Source: an uncultured Nitrosomonas sp. (lineage in GTDB: Bacteria > Pseudomonadota > Gammaproteobacteria > Burkholderiales > Nitrosomonadaceae). From it: 50,365 nt of DNA. A program made the position numbers and the translations under genes. Location: contig NZ_CADEGP010000014.1 in NCBI RefSeq assembly GCF_902826915.1, positions 1-50,365 on the forward strand. The letters run 5' to 3'. Below, piece by piece: positions 23,085 through 31,466 of the stretch. The notes beneath the pieces were generated by a model. The model had not been told where the DNA came from. It ran no database searches and was given only the letters and a program-made list of their open reading frames with translations. Positions within the stretch are counted from its first letter, which is position 1. Each line of letters begins with the position of its first letter.

Positions 23085-25874
23085 ATGGACACACCCGATC
23101 ACTCTCCAGATGCTGCGCTGATAGTGGCATTACCATTCAGCCGCTATGCACAACGTCTGCTAGAAAGCGAACCCGCACGCAAGGATGCGCTGCTGAAAGC
23201 TCTTCAACTTCCTCTCCGAAAAGTCGAAATGCAGGCATTCCTCATCTCTCACGCCAAACATATCACGGATGAAGAAACCTTACACGGGGTACTGCGCAAT
23301 TTACGCAAACAAGTCATGCTTCATCTATTTGTTCGTGACATCAATGACCAAGCAGATTTATACGAAGTCATGTCATGCATGACAGAACTTGCCGAGGTCA
23401 CGATAAATTTCGCGCTTCAACACCATGAAAGCTGGCTGGCACAACCTAATCGCTTTGGCTTACCGCGAGGTGAGCATAGCCATAACATTCAGCATCTGTT
23501 GGTCGTCGCCATGGGCAAGCTGGGTGGTGGCGAGCTCAACGTATCATCCGATGTTGATCTAATCTTCGTCTATCCAGAAGAGGGTGAAACCGATGGCGCC
23601 AAACCAATTTCAAACCATGAATTCTTCGCTCGTCTTGGACGTAAATTAATTGCTAGTCTTAATGATTTTACTGTAGACGGTTATGTATTCCGGGTCGACA
23701 TGCGCTTGCGCCCGCATGGTGAGAACAGTCCGTTAGCCATCAGCTTCCCAATGTTGGAAGAATATTTCATCAAGCAGGGAAGAGAGTGGGAACGTCACGC
23801 CTGGATCAAGAGCCGGGTAATCACAGATCGATCCGACACAGAAGCCAGATCGGCGCTCATGGAAAAAATAGTCAGGCCTTTTGTGTTCCGGAAATATCTG
23901 GATTTTAATGCGTATCAATCAATGCGCAATCTACATGCGCAATTACGCAAGGAAGTCGAGCGCCGTGAAATGCACGACAATATCAAACTCGGTCCTGGCG
24001 GCATTCGTGAAATAGAATTTATCACACAAGTTTTTCAACTAATTCGCGGCGGTCGCGATGTCGATCTGTGTATTCGGCCGACACTCGGCGCTCTGCAACG
24101 CCTGAAAAACAAGCAACAATTGCCGGAACAAGCTATCACAGAACTCATCGATGCCTATCACTTCCTGCGCAAACTGGAGCACCGCCTGCAATATCTGGAC
24201 GATCAGCAAACGCAAACATTGCCCTTGAATCCGGGCGACCAACAATTGATTGCAAGCGCCATGGGGTTCGAGTGCTATGCCGACTTTATGCGTCAATTGG
24301 ATATTCATCGTAGAGACGTAACGCGTCACTTTGAGCTCATTTTTGCCGCCCCCAAGAAATCACGCACGCACGACACGCTGGCTTATCTGTGGCAGACTAA
24401 AACACAGAATGTTTCACAAACCGAAGCTGCCGCATCACAATTGAGCACGATGGGATTCACCGAACCGGAAAAAATATCCGAACGGCTCCGGCTGTTTTAT
24501 CAAAGCACTTTCTATCAGCGATTGCCAGAAGCTAGTCGGCAGCAAATTAATACCTTGGTTCCTCTGCTAATTGAAGCGGTGGCCAAACGCCCGCCGGTTG
24601 AAACCACACTGGAGCGCATGTTGCAGCTACTTGAGAAGATCAGCGAGCAAGCATCTTATTTAGCGCTGTTATTGGAACATCCCCACACCCTGCAACGGGT
24701 CGCGAAACTGGTTAGTATCAGCCAGTGGGCCAGCGACTATCTGGGGCGGCACCCCATATTATTAGATGAAATATTGCGTCACGATGCGCCGCACCCGACT
24801 CCTGATTGGACGGCCCTCAACCACGAGCTCAATTACCAATTGAACCACGCTAACAACCCCAAAAATGACGTGATCGAATGGAAAATGGATGTGTTACGAC
24901 ATTTTCAGCATGCACAGGTATTTCGATTATTAGTCACCGACCTGGAAGGTTCTCTGCTGCTTGAAACGCTCAGCGACCACCTGACTGCGCTGGCTGATTT
25001 GATCTTGAAAAGTGTATTGAATCTCGCCTGGTCTGGCTTAAAAAAACGCCACCGGGAACAGCCTGCCTTTGCCATTATCGGCTATGGCAAACTGGGCGGA
25101 AAAGAACTGGGCTATGCCTCGGACCTCGACTTGGTCTTCCTGTATCAAGACGACCATCCCGATGCCACGGAGATCTATACCAAGCTGGGACAAAGCATTA
25201 ATTCCTGGCTTACCCGCCACACTTCGGCCGGTTTACTGTACGAAACCGACTTGCGACTGCGCCCGAATGGTGAGACCAGTTTGCTGGTCAGCCCGATAGA
25301 AGCTTTCGCGCAATATCAGCATGAACAAGCTTGGGTATGGGAACATCAGGCATTAACTCGGGCACGTTTCGTGGCGGGTGATTCACACGTTGGGGAAGTT
25401 TTCGAAAATACTCGCAAGGAGATCTTGTGCAATCAGCGCAATGTGGCCGAACTGAAACAAGAGATTCTGAAAATGCGCGAAAAAATGCTGGGCGCTCACC
25501 CCAATCCGACCGCCCTGTTTGATATCAAGCACGACCGTGGCGGCATCATTGACGTTGAATTCATGGTGCAATATTTGGTCTTAGGCTATGCTTGCCAATA
25601 TCCGCAACTCACTGGCAATATCGGCAACATCGCGTTATTAAAACTAGCGGGGGAACTTGGACTGATTTCTGTCAATACGGCTGAGAAAGCACGCTCAGCG
25701 TACCGCGAGTTTCGCCGCATCCAGCATCGCCAGCGATTAAATGGCGATACGGATATAACAGCGCGCACGACTGGCGATGGGAAAACACAAAAATTTACCC
25801 GGATCAACGACAATCATTTAAAAAATGATCGTAATAGTGTACTGATCCTGTGGGAAGAAGTTTTTGGTGATTGA
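23085..25874 (+). CDS. glnE: Glutamine synthetase adenylyltransferase/deadenylylase
   Basis: Bifunctional enzyme that adenylylates and deadenylylates glutamine synthetase in response to PII and glutamine. The 929-residue product carries two nucleotidyltransferase domains: an N-terminal one with GKLGGGELNVSSDVDLIFVYP (about residues 141-161) and a C-terminal one with GYGKLGGKELGYASDLDLVFLY (about 664-685), each followed by its GlnD-type helical domain (PGGIREIEFITQVFQL and RGGIIDVEFMVQYLVL). The ATG at 23085 is preferred to the TTG at 23079. Divergent from the amidase gene. Length is normal. Relevant to an organism living on ammonia. Confidence 0.97.
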   Translation: MDTPDHSPDAALIVALPFSRYAQRLLESEPARKDALLKALQLPLRKVEMQAFLISHAKHITDEETLHGVLRNLRKQVMLHLFVRDINDQADLYEVMSCMTELAEVTINFALQHHESWLAQPNRFGLPRGEHSHNIQHLLVVAMGKLGGGELNVSSDVDLIFVYPEEGETDGAKPISNHEFFARLGRKLIASLNDFTVDGYVFRVDMRLRPHGENSPLAISFPMLEEYFIKQGREWERHAWIKSRVITDRSDTEARSALMEKIVRPFVFRKYLDFNAYQSMRNLHAQLRKEVERREMHDNIKLGPGGIREIEFITQVFQLIRGGRDVDLCIRPTLGALQRLKNKQQLPEQAITELIDAYHFLRKLEHRLQYLDDQQTQTLPLNPGDQQLIASAMGFECYADFMRQLDIHRRDVTRHFELIFAAPKKSRTHDTLAYLWQTKTQNVSQTEAAASQLSTMGFTEPEKISERLRLFYQSTFYQRLPEASRQQINTLVPLLIEAVAKRPPVETTLERMLQLLEKISEQASYLALLLEHPHTLQRVAKLVSISQWASDYLGRHPILLDEILRHDAPHPTPDWTALNHELNYQLNHANNPKNDVIEWKMDVLRHFQHAQVFRLLVTDLEGSLLLETLSDHLTALADLILKSVLNLAWSGLKKRHREQPAFAIIGYGKLGGKELGYASDLDLVFLYQDDHPDATEIYTKLGQSINSWLTRHTSAGLLYETDLRLRPNGETSLLVSPIEAFAQYQHEQAWVWEHQALTRARFVAGDSHVGEVFENTRKEILCNQRNVAELKQEILKMREKMLGAHPNPTALFDIKHDRGGIIDVEFMVQYLVLGYACQYPQLTGNIGNIALLKLAGELGLISVNTAEKARSAYREFRRIQHRQRLNGDTDITARTTGDGKTQKFTRINDNHLKNDRNSVLILWEEVFGD

Positions 25875-25951
25875 TAAACACTGCAGCAAAACAGTACCAC
25901 CCAACCCGGCAAACCACTTTTATTTAACGGCAATTATCTTGCAAAAATATT

Positions 25952-25968
25952 CTGGCACGATTCATGCT
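25952..25968 (+). promoter_or_regulatory. Sigma-54 promoter of the pilin gene
   Basis: CTGGCACGATTCATGCT matches the RpoN consensus TGGCACG-N4-TTGC(A/T) in 11 of 12 conserved positions, with the required GG-N10-GC spacing. It lies 54 bases upstream of the pilin start. PilA genes in many proteobacteria depend on RpoN with the PilS/PilR two-component system, so PilR-type control is likely here. The neighbouring upstream gene ends about 78 bases earlier, leaving room for an activator site. Confidence 0.85.
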
Positions 25969-26021
25969 TATGAAGCTTCACACACTGAGTGTGTCCCAAT
26001 CAACCTAAAGGAGAACAACAA

Positions 26022-26480
26022 ATGCAACACACACAAAAAGGTTTCACATTGATTGAATTAATGATCGTTGTCGCTATTATTGGCATTTTGGCTGCGGTGG
26101 CTATTCCTGCCTATCAAAACTATACGATAAAAGCAAGATTCACCGAGGTTATTAATCAAACCGCCCCATATAAGACCGCTGTAGAATTGTGTATCCAAAC
26201 TGGTAATTGCAATAACGCTGGTGCTGTTCAAGTTGCCGCAACTGGTGCACGTGGAGCTATTGAGGTTCCAAATGACATGGCGACAGTTACTGGGATAGTA
26301 ACTTCCATCTCAGTTGGTGCTGCCGGCGTAATTACGGCAACTCCCGTTGCTGGCCAAGGCATCTCAGCAGCAGATACTTACGTCATCACTCCGACCATTG
26401 TTGCTGGTTCAGGCGGTGTAACTTGGGCTGTTACTGGCGGATGCCTTGCTGCTGCTGGTGGCGCTGGTAAAATTTGCTAA
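26022..26480 (+). CDS. pilA: Type IV pilin (PilA-like)
   Basis: Major or minor subunit of a type IV pilus. The ATG at 26022 has AAGGAG nine bases upstream. The prepilin leader MQHTQKG is short and basic and the PilD cleavage site is after Gly7, giving Phe1 and the invariant Glu5 of mature pilins in [17 protein letters not shown]. The 152-residue product has a Gly/Ala-rich C-terminal half, an internal CIQTGNC pair and a C-terminal [14 protein letters not shown] disulfide loop. It stands alone with its own promoter and strong terminator. No pilus assembly platform genes are adjacent, apart from the ATPase on the opposite strand. Confidence 0.93.
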   Translation: MQHTQKGFTLIELMIVVAIIGILAAVAIPAYQNYTIKARFTEVINQTAPYKTAVELCIQTGNCNNAGAVQVAATGARGAIEVPNDMATVTGIVTSISVGAAGVITATPVAGQGISAADTYVITPTIVAGSGGVTWAVTGGCLAAAGGAGKIC

Positions 26481-26537
26481 CCGCACAAATTTAATAGGGT
26501 GAGCCCTCAATAGAATAGCAGTTGTAAATGTTCTAAC

Positions 26538-26571
26538 AAAAAACCGCCTTTCACAAAAAAGGCGGTTTTTT
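26538..26571 (+). terminator. Strong intrinsic terminator after pilA
   Basis: AAAAAACCGCCTTT pairs perfectly with AAAGGCGGTTTTTT across a 6-base loop, with the stem ending in a six-T run. It lies 57 bases after the pilin stop, and the A-run on the other side makes it potentially bidirectional. Confidence 0.93.
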
Positions 26572-27034
26572 ACGAGCTTGCATACACTCATACCATAACA
26601 TCAAGCATTCCTAACTACCCAAGAATATACAATTCCTTACCGAAAATCACTGACTAACTGTCAACTCGAGCATTACGAGAAGAAAAGGCTAAACAACAAA
26701 TCTACAAAGATTCCCACTCCATTCGGAATGAACCCATGCGGCACCCAATCCTCACTGATGCTTCCCGTACGGAGCAGAATAATTGGCGTCTGATTGGAAC
26801 AGGACACGGAATAAACGGGGACACCACGACGAAGACATCAGTGCAGAAGGATTGCCGACAAGTAAATTTCAGTCGAAAATCAGATATCTAATAAAGCACC
26901 GCGCCGCAAGCAGCGAGGAATTAAACCCGGAAGAGATTAAAGAATGGCTGAAAAACAGATCATCCCGCTCTGTACAAAATCACAATTTTGTTGTCGATTC
27001 GCTTACAGTTCCGGGCACAGCAACACATTACGCC
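26572..27034. other. Gene-poor spacer between pilA and the GAF-ATPase gene
   Basis: About 460 bases without a gene I recognise. Two overlapping open stretches exist on the top strand. One of about 78 codons runs without an ATG near its start and ends near 26891. One of 86 codons lies at 26783-27043, begins at TTG with no ribosome-binding site, and is rich in charged residues in the middle (EELNPEEIKEWLKNRSSR). Neither resembles a known family, and the second runs into the terminator of the neighbouring gene. It may be decayed coding sequence. Confidence 0.4.
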
Positions 27035-27059
27035 AAAATGTGACCATTTACGTCACATT
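27035..27059 (-). terminator. Intrinsic terminator after the GAF-ATPase gene
   Basis: AATGTGAC (27037-27044) pairs with GTCACATT (27052-27059) around a 7-base loop. Read leftwards the stem ends in ATTTTGG, and it starts only eight bases after the stop codon of the leftward ATPase gene. The U-run is short, so strength is uncertain. Confidence 0.65.
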
Positions 27060-27066
27060 CAATCGG

Positions 27067-29448
27067 TTACTTGATACACACTATCCGTACTTGATGGATA
27101 TCCGTCACGCCTTGCAGAACCTTTTCAATACCATCCTGCTTCAGCGTGCGCATCCCCTCACTTAGCGCCGTTACCAGCATTTCCGCCACGCGCGCGCGTT
27201 CCTGGACATTCTTTTTCAGCGCATCGCTGGCGGTCATCAGTTCATGCAATCCCACCCGGCCGGAAAAACCGCTGTTATTGCAATGATCACAACCGACCGG
27301 TTTATGCAGCGTAATTTGGCCGCTTTCATCGCCGTAACGTTCGACCCATTGCTGGCGGATTTCTTGGATGGCTGCCTCGGGATTGGCTTTGAAATGGTCA
27401 ATATTTCTGAGTTCCTCACAGTATTCGTTTAATAGTGCGTTGATCTCCCGTTCGTCGGCCACATACGATTCCTTGCATTTGCACAAGCGCTTAGTCAGCC
27501 GTTGCGCCAGAACGCCCAGCAACGCATCAGAAAAGTTAAACGGATCCATCCCCATATCTAGCAAACGAATCACCGATTCCGGCGCGCTATTGGTATGCAA
27601 TGTGGCTAAAACCAAATGCCCTGTGAGTGAAGCTTCAATACCGATGCTGGTCGTTTCCTTGTCGCGCATCTCGCCCACCATGATGATATCGGGATCCGCG
27701 CGCAGAAACGAGCGCATGATCGCTGGAAAAGTCAATCCGGCCTTGACGTTAATCTGTACCTGCCGCAACCCCTTCTGGGTAATCTCGACCGGGTCTTCCG
27801 CGGTCCATATTTTGGTATCATTGCGATTGAGATATTTCAGAACTGAATGCAGGGTGGTTGTCTTACCCGAACCTGTGGGGCCACACACAAAAAATAATCC
27901 ATAGGGCTTACTGACAATTTTTTTCAGTTCCCCCAGGTTACGCTCAGTGAATCCCATTTTATCCAGCGGTATCGGCTCCCCGGCGGCCAGAATACGCATT
28001 ACGACATCTTCCATCCCGCCTGCGGAAGGAATGGTGGCAACCCGCAGCTCAATATCCAGATGTGAAAACTTTCTGAATTTAATCTTGCCATCCTGAGGCC
28101 TACGCTTCTCTGAAATATCCAGGTCACACATGATTTTGAGCCGCGTCACTAGCGGATTGCGATAGCTGGCTGGAATTTCAATATAAGGCATCAGCGAGCC
28201 ATCCTTGCGGAAACGGATTTTGGTTTTTTCCTTGCCCGGGAAAGGCTCGATATGAATGTCTGACACCCCCATCTTATGGGCATCAATGATGATTTTATTC
28301 ACCAGCTTGACTAATTCATTGTCCGATGCCGCTGAAGATTCCTCTATTTCGTTAGCACTATCTTCAACGTGCTCATCCCCAAGATTAAAGAGCATTTCAT
28401 TGATATCACCACTTCCAGTCTCGTCCTGACTGCCGCCATAAAACTGTTCCACCGTCGCCGTGAATTCACGTTTGGTAGTCACCGCATAAATAATCTTGTA
28501 CTTGGGAAAAATCGTGTTCGCAATGCGTTGCGACTTGATCTGCTCCGGATCGAGCGTTAAAACTACCAGCCCATCCTTGGTTTCATCAATCGGCAGCAAG
28601 GCATTACTTTCAACATAATCTTTTTTAATATTCCTGAGTAAATCCATAGGTTTGATTCGATCAGCTCTAAAAGGCTCGTATTTAGCTCCGAAGAACAAAG
28701 CCAGCGCCTTACCGATGAGCGGCAAACCAATCTGAAATTCATCCACCAGCACATCTTCCAAATCACAACCTTTTTTACGTGCCGAACGGGTTGCAAGATC
28801 AAGCTCCGCAGATGAGATCAGGGCATCAAGAATCAGATAATCATATTTGGATTTAATCAACTGCTCCGGTTGTTGCCGCTGATTAAATGCAACTGCCAGG
28901 GTTTGACAAACCTCCGTTACGCCCTTTACTGTCGCCGCAGGGAAAAGCTCATTACTGTGGCTGTTAATAACCTGCACCACGCCGAGCAGCTCTTGATTAT
29001 TCGGGTTCAAGATCGGCACCGCCAACATTTGTTTGGTTCGATAACCAGTACGCTTGTCGACATCATTGGAAAAAGTAAGCGATGCGCTAATTTTTTTTAA
29101 CTCGGATTTATTGTAAACATCCTCAATATTAACAACTTTCTTGTGTAAGCCGGCAAAACCAACAATACTCTTCTCCGTTACCGGCATTTGCAAATCCTGA
29201 AATGAATCAAGCCCTGTTTTAACCCGTGATACAAAACATGATTTGTCTGCGTTCAATGAATAGATCGTTAGTCGATCCGCATTAAATAATGCACAAATAT
29301 CCTTACTGACTTCCGCCATGATTTCGTCTAAATTATTGGCAGCATTTATCTTACTGATAACTTGCTGGAAATTCACAATTGCACTTGCCCCTCCAGAGAT
29401 ATTAGAAGCATCTTTTGGCTTATGAGGCGTTAGTATCATTGCATTCAT
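27067..29448 (-). CDS. GspE/PilB-family secretion ATPase with N-terminal GAF domain
   Basis: A 793-residue hexameric-type traffic ATPase of the PilB/GspE/MshE group. Order of domains: GAF sensor-like domain (about 25-190, with FNADRLTIYSL and MLAVPILN), an MshEN/GspE-N-like domain (about 200-340), an acidic linker (342-376), then the ATPase core. The core has Walker A GPTGSGKTT (523-531), Asp box, Walker B DIIMVGEMRD (587-596), His box TLHTN (616-620) and the zinc-binding cysteines C656/C658 and C720/C723. It would power a type IV pilus or type II-like secretion machine. The GAF domain suggests control by a small ligand. It lies 11 bases after the phosphodiesterase-like gene; no platform or secretin genes are nearby. 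Confidence 0.92.
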   Translation of the reverse strand: MNAMILTPHKPKDASNISGGASAIVNFQQVISKINAANNLDEIMAEVSKDICALFNADRLTIYSLNADKSCFVSRVKTGLDSFQDLQMPVTEKSIVGFAGLHKKVVNIEDVYNKSELKKISASLTFSNDVDKRTGYRTKQMLAVPILNPNNQELLGVVQVINSHSNELFPAATVKGVTEVCQTLAVAFNQRQQPEQLIKSKYDYLILDALISSAELDLATRSARKKGCDLEDVLVDEFQIGLPLIGKALALFFGAKYEPFRADRIKPMDLLRNIKKDYVESNALLPIDETKDGLVVLTLDPEQIKSQRIANTIFPKYKIIYAVTTKREFTATVEQFYGGSQDETGSGDINEMLFNLGDEHVEDSANEIEESSAASDNELVKLVNKIIIDAHKMGVSDIHIEPFPGKEKTKIRFRKDGSLMPYIEIPASYRNPLVTRLKIMCDLDISEKRRPQDGKIKFRKFSHLDIELRVATIPSAGGMEDVVMRILAAGEPIPLDKMGFTERNLGELKKIVSKPYGLFFVCGPTGSGKTTTLHSVLKYLNRNDTKIWTAEDPVEITQKGLRQVQINVKAGLTFPAIMRSFLRADPDIIMVGEMRDKETTSIGIEASLTGHLVLATLHTNSAPESVIRLLDMGMDPFNFSDALLGVLAQRLTKRLCKCKESYVADEREINALLNEYCEELRNIDHFKANPEAAIQEIRQQWVERYGDESGQITLHKPVGCDHCNNSGFSGRVGLHELMTASDALKKNVQERARVAEMLVTALSEGMRTLKQDGIEKVLQGVTDIHQVRIVCIK

Positions 29449-29459
29449 GGCATCACATC

Positions 29460-30224
29460 CTAAAATTCAAGTAATAGATTGTTCTCAAGCTGGCGAGGGC
29501 GATAATTTCCAATACATTCATTTACTTGCTGCATCGTTATTTCAGCTTCGCCTGGTTTTAAGTGCGTGATAAATATCTCCGCTGTTCGTTCTAGTTTTTT
29601 CAGATCTTCCGCCAACAAGCTTGGACAATAGTGCCGGGATCTTTGCGCGATGTCCCGCTTCTGATTACAGAAGGCCGATTCAATAATTAAATATTTCAGA
29701 TTCTCAATTTTATTAACGGCCATCCATAGCGCATCATTAGTTGTAGTGTCACCGGTGAATACGAGGCTGGCTTGTCCGGAATCGAGCTGATAGCCCACAG
29801 CCGGGATAGTATGATTCACAGGTAAGGGTGTTATTTTGCGTTGCTTGAGGCAAATTGTTTGATCCAGTACCAAAGCCCCATAGCGCATATAAGGTGTTAC
29901 GACATCGGGAATTTTTGTAAAATCCGGCCAGAGATACCAATTAAACAAGTGTTTTTGCAATATCTCCAGTGTCGCTGGTATGGCATGAATGGTTATCGGC
30001 CTGGCACGCATGGAACCGACCGTATCCACCAGAAAAGGAATAAAAGCCACATGATCCAGGTGTGCGTGTGTCACTAAGATATGATCAATCTTGACCATTT
30101 CCTCGATGGTCAAATTTCCCACACCGGTTCCTGCATCAATCAGCACATCATCGTCCAATAACATAGCCGTGGTCTGCGCACCGCTTCCTATTCCTCCGCT
30201 ACATCCCAACACCCTGAGCTTCAT
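29460..30224 (-). CDS. Metallo-beta-lactamase-fold hydrolase, class II cyclic-nucleotide phosphodiesterase-like
   Basis: A 254-residue metal-dependent hydrolase with the signature THAHLDHVAFIPFL (His53-Ala-His55-Leu-Asp57-His58), which resembles the class II cAMP phosphodiesterase (PDE1/CpdP) pattern more than RNase Z or glyoxalase II. Further ligands are visible in VNHTIPAVGY, FTGDTTTND and FITHLKPGE. The N-terminus MKLRVLGCSGGIGSGAQTTA begins the fold, so there is no signal peptide and the enzyme is cytoplasmic. It is packed between uspA-like and GAF-ATPase genes (20 and 11 bases), suggesting the pair works together, perhaps by controlling a cyclic nucleotide sensed by the GAF domain. That link is inference. 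Confidence 0.82.
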   Translation of the reverse strand: MKLRVLGCSGGIGSGAQTTAMLLDDDVLIDAGTGVGNLTIEEMVKIDHILVTHAHLDHVAFIPFLVDTVGSMRARPITIHAIPATLEILQKHLFNWYLWPDFTKIPDVVTPYMRYGALVLDQTICLKQRKITPLPVNHTIPAVGYQLDSGQASLVFTGDTTTNDALWMAVNKIENLKYLIIESAFCNQKRDIAQRSRHYCPSLLAEDLKKLERTAEIFITHLKPGEAEITMQQVNECIGNYRPRQLENNLLLEF

Positions 30225-30244
30225 ACATTGGCCTCAGAGAGACA

Positions 30245-30670
30245 TCATCTAACCAACAATACGGGGAGACTTGATAGCTGCATCACTTTGTTAGTCACCG
30301 ACCCCAGCAGTATACCTTGTATGCTGCCTTTACCACGCGGACCCATGACAATCTGATGGTATTGCTTTTCAACCGCAAAACGAACAATCATTTGAGCCGG
30401 ATCCCCGACAGTGATGTGATGTTGATAGGAAATTCCCGCTTGATCGAGTAAATCGCGAGCAGATTGCAGGCTTTTTAATCCTTCTTCCTGATGATATTGT
30501 TTGATATCCGCTTGAGTAAAAAATAATGAGACATTGCCATCCAGAGAATATTGCACGTTCAATAGATGCAATTCCGGTTTTTCCTTATACCAATCCAGTA
30601 ATTGAATAAACGCATTAACTGTTTTATTGGAATGATCAGAGCCATCAACAGGTAGCAGGATTTTTAGCAT
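30245..30670 (-). CDS. Universal stress protein (UspA family)
   Basis: A 141-residue single-domain Usp protein. It begins MLKILLPVDGSDHSNKTV and ends with the ATP-binding signature G-x2-G-x9-G-S in GPRGKGSIQGILLGSVTNKV, so it is of the ATP-binding type. The ATG at 30670 is preferred over an in-frame TTG two codons upstream. Such proteins are small cytoplasmic stress or energy sensors. It is 30 bases after the TerC gene and 20 bases before the phosphodiesterase-like gene in a leftward cluster. Confidence 0.92.
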   Translation of the reverse strand: MLKILLPVDGSDHSNKTVNAFIQLLDWYKEKPELHLLNVQYSLDGNVSLFFTQADIKQYHQEEGLKSLQSARDLLDQAGISYQHHITVGDPAQMIVRFAVEKQYHQIVMGPRGKGSIQGILLGSVTNKVMQLSSLPVLLVR

Positions 30671-30700
30671 AATCAATCTCTTTATTTTTAATCATAGAAA

Positions 30701-31423
30701 TTATTGTTTGGATTTTTTCTCATCAACCAGATCAATGACAGGACCGATCGCAACTTGATGCCGGGCAGCCAGCGTTTTACCCAGCATAATCACCAGCAAA
30801 GCCATTGCCGCCGGAGCAATCCAATGTAAATATTTTGCCTGCATGCTGACCCAATCTTTGGTAACCACATCGGTAACCGCCATATCACCTGCGATCCATC
30901 CCAACAGCCCGGCACCGATCACAATCGTTATCGGATAGCGATCCATGACTTTCATCACCAATTGACTGCCCCATACGATAATTGGCACACTGATGACCAA
31001 ACCAAAAATTACCAGACTCATACTATCTTTGGCTGCGCCCGCGATAGCAATCACATTGTCGAGACTCATTACGGCATCGGCCACAATGATCGTTCTAATC
31101 GCACCGAATAAAGTTGTACTGGCGCCAACTTCGCGCACTTCTATGGATTCCGGTTGCAGTAGTTTGATACCGATCCATACCAATAAAACCGCGCCAACGA
31201 TCTTCAGGTAAGGGATGGCAAGCAAACTTAATGCAAAAAAGATCAGCACAACGCGTAATCCAATGGCGCCTACAACACCCCACATAATGCCTAGCTTGCG
31301 CTGATGTTCCGGCAGACGCCGACAGGCAAGCGCGATGACAACCGCGTTGTCGCCCCCAAGTACGATATCAATCGCAATGATTTGCATAACAGTAATCCAG
31401 AATTGCGGACTATCAAAAGCCAT
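30701..31423 (-). CDS. TerC-family integral membrane protein (YjbE type)
   Basis: A 240-residue protein with about seven transmembrane helices and the TerC signatures DIVLGGDNAVVIALACRRLP (near residue 19) and ADAVMSLDNVIAIAGAA (near residue 115), whose membrane-embedded Asp/Asn residues are thought to bind a divalent cation. Family members act in manganese or tellurite handling and in metalation of exported proteins; the precise role here is unknown. It lies 43 bases after the patatin gene on the same strand. Confidence 0.92.
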   Translation of the reverse strand: MAFDSPQFWITVMQIIAIDIVLGGDNAVVIALACRRLPEHQRKLGIMWGVVGAIGLRVVLIFFALSLLAIPYLKIVGAVLLVWIGIKLLQPESIEVREVGASTTLFGAIRTIIVADAVMSLDNVIAIAGAAKDSMSLVIFGLVISVPIIVWGSQLVMKVMDRYPITIVIGAGLLGWIAGDMAVTDVVTKDWVSMQAKYLHWIAPAAMALLVIMLGKTLAARHQVAIGPVIDLVDEKKSKQ

Positions 31424-31466
31424 TTAATCCTTCCCGACTAAAATTCAAATCAAAATCACAAGAAAC

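Noticed and set aside
27368..27904. Long rightward open frame opposite the GAF-ATPase gene
   Set aside because: It covers the conserved ATPase core on the other strand; composition is that of a mirror frame.
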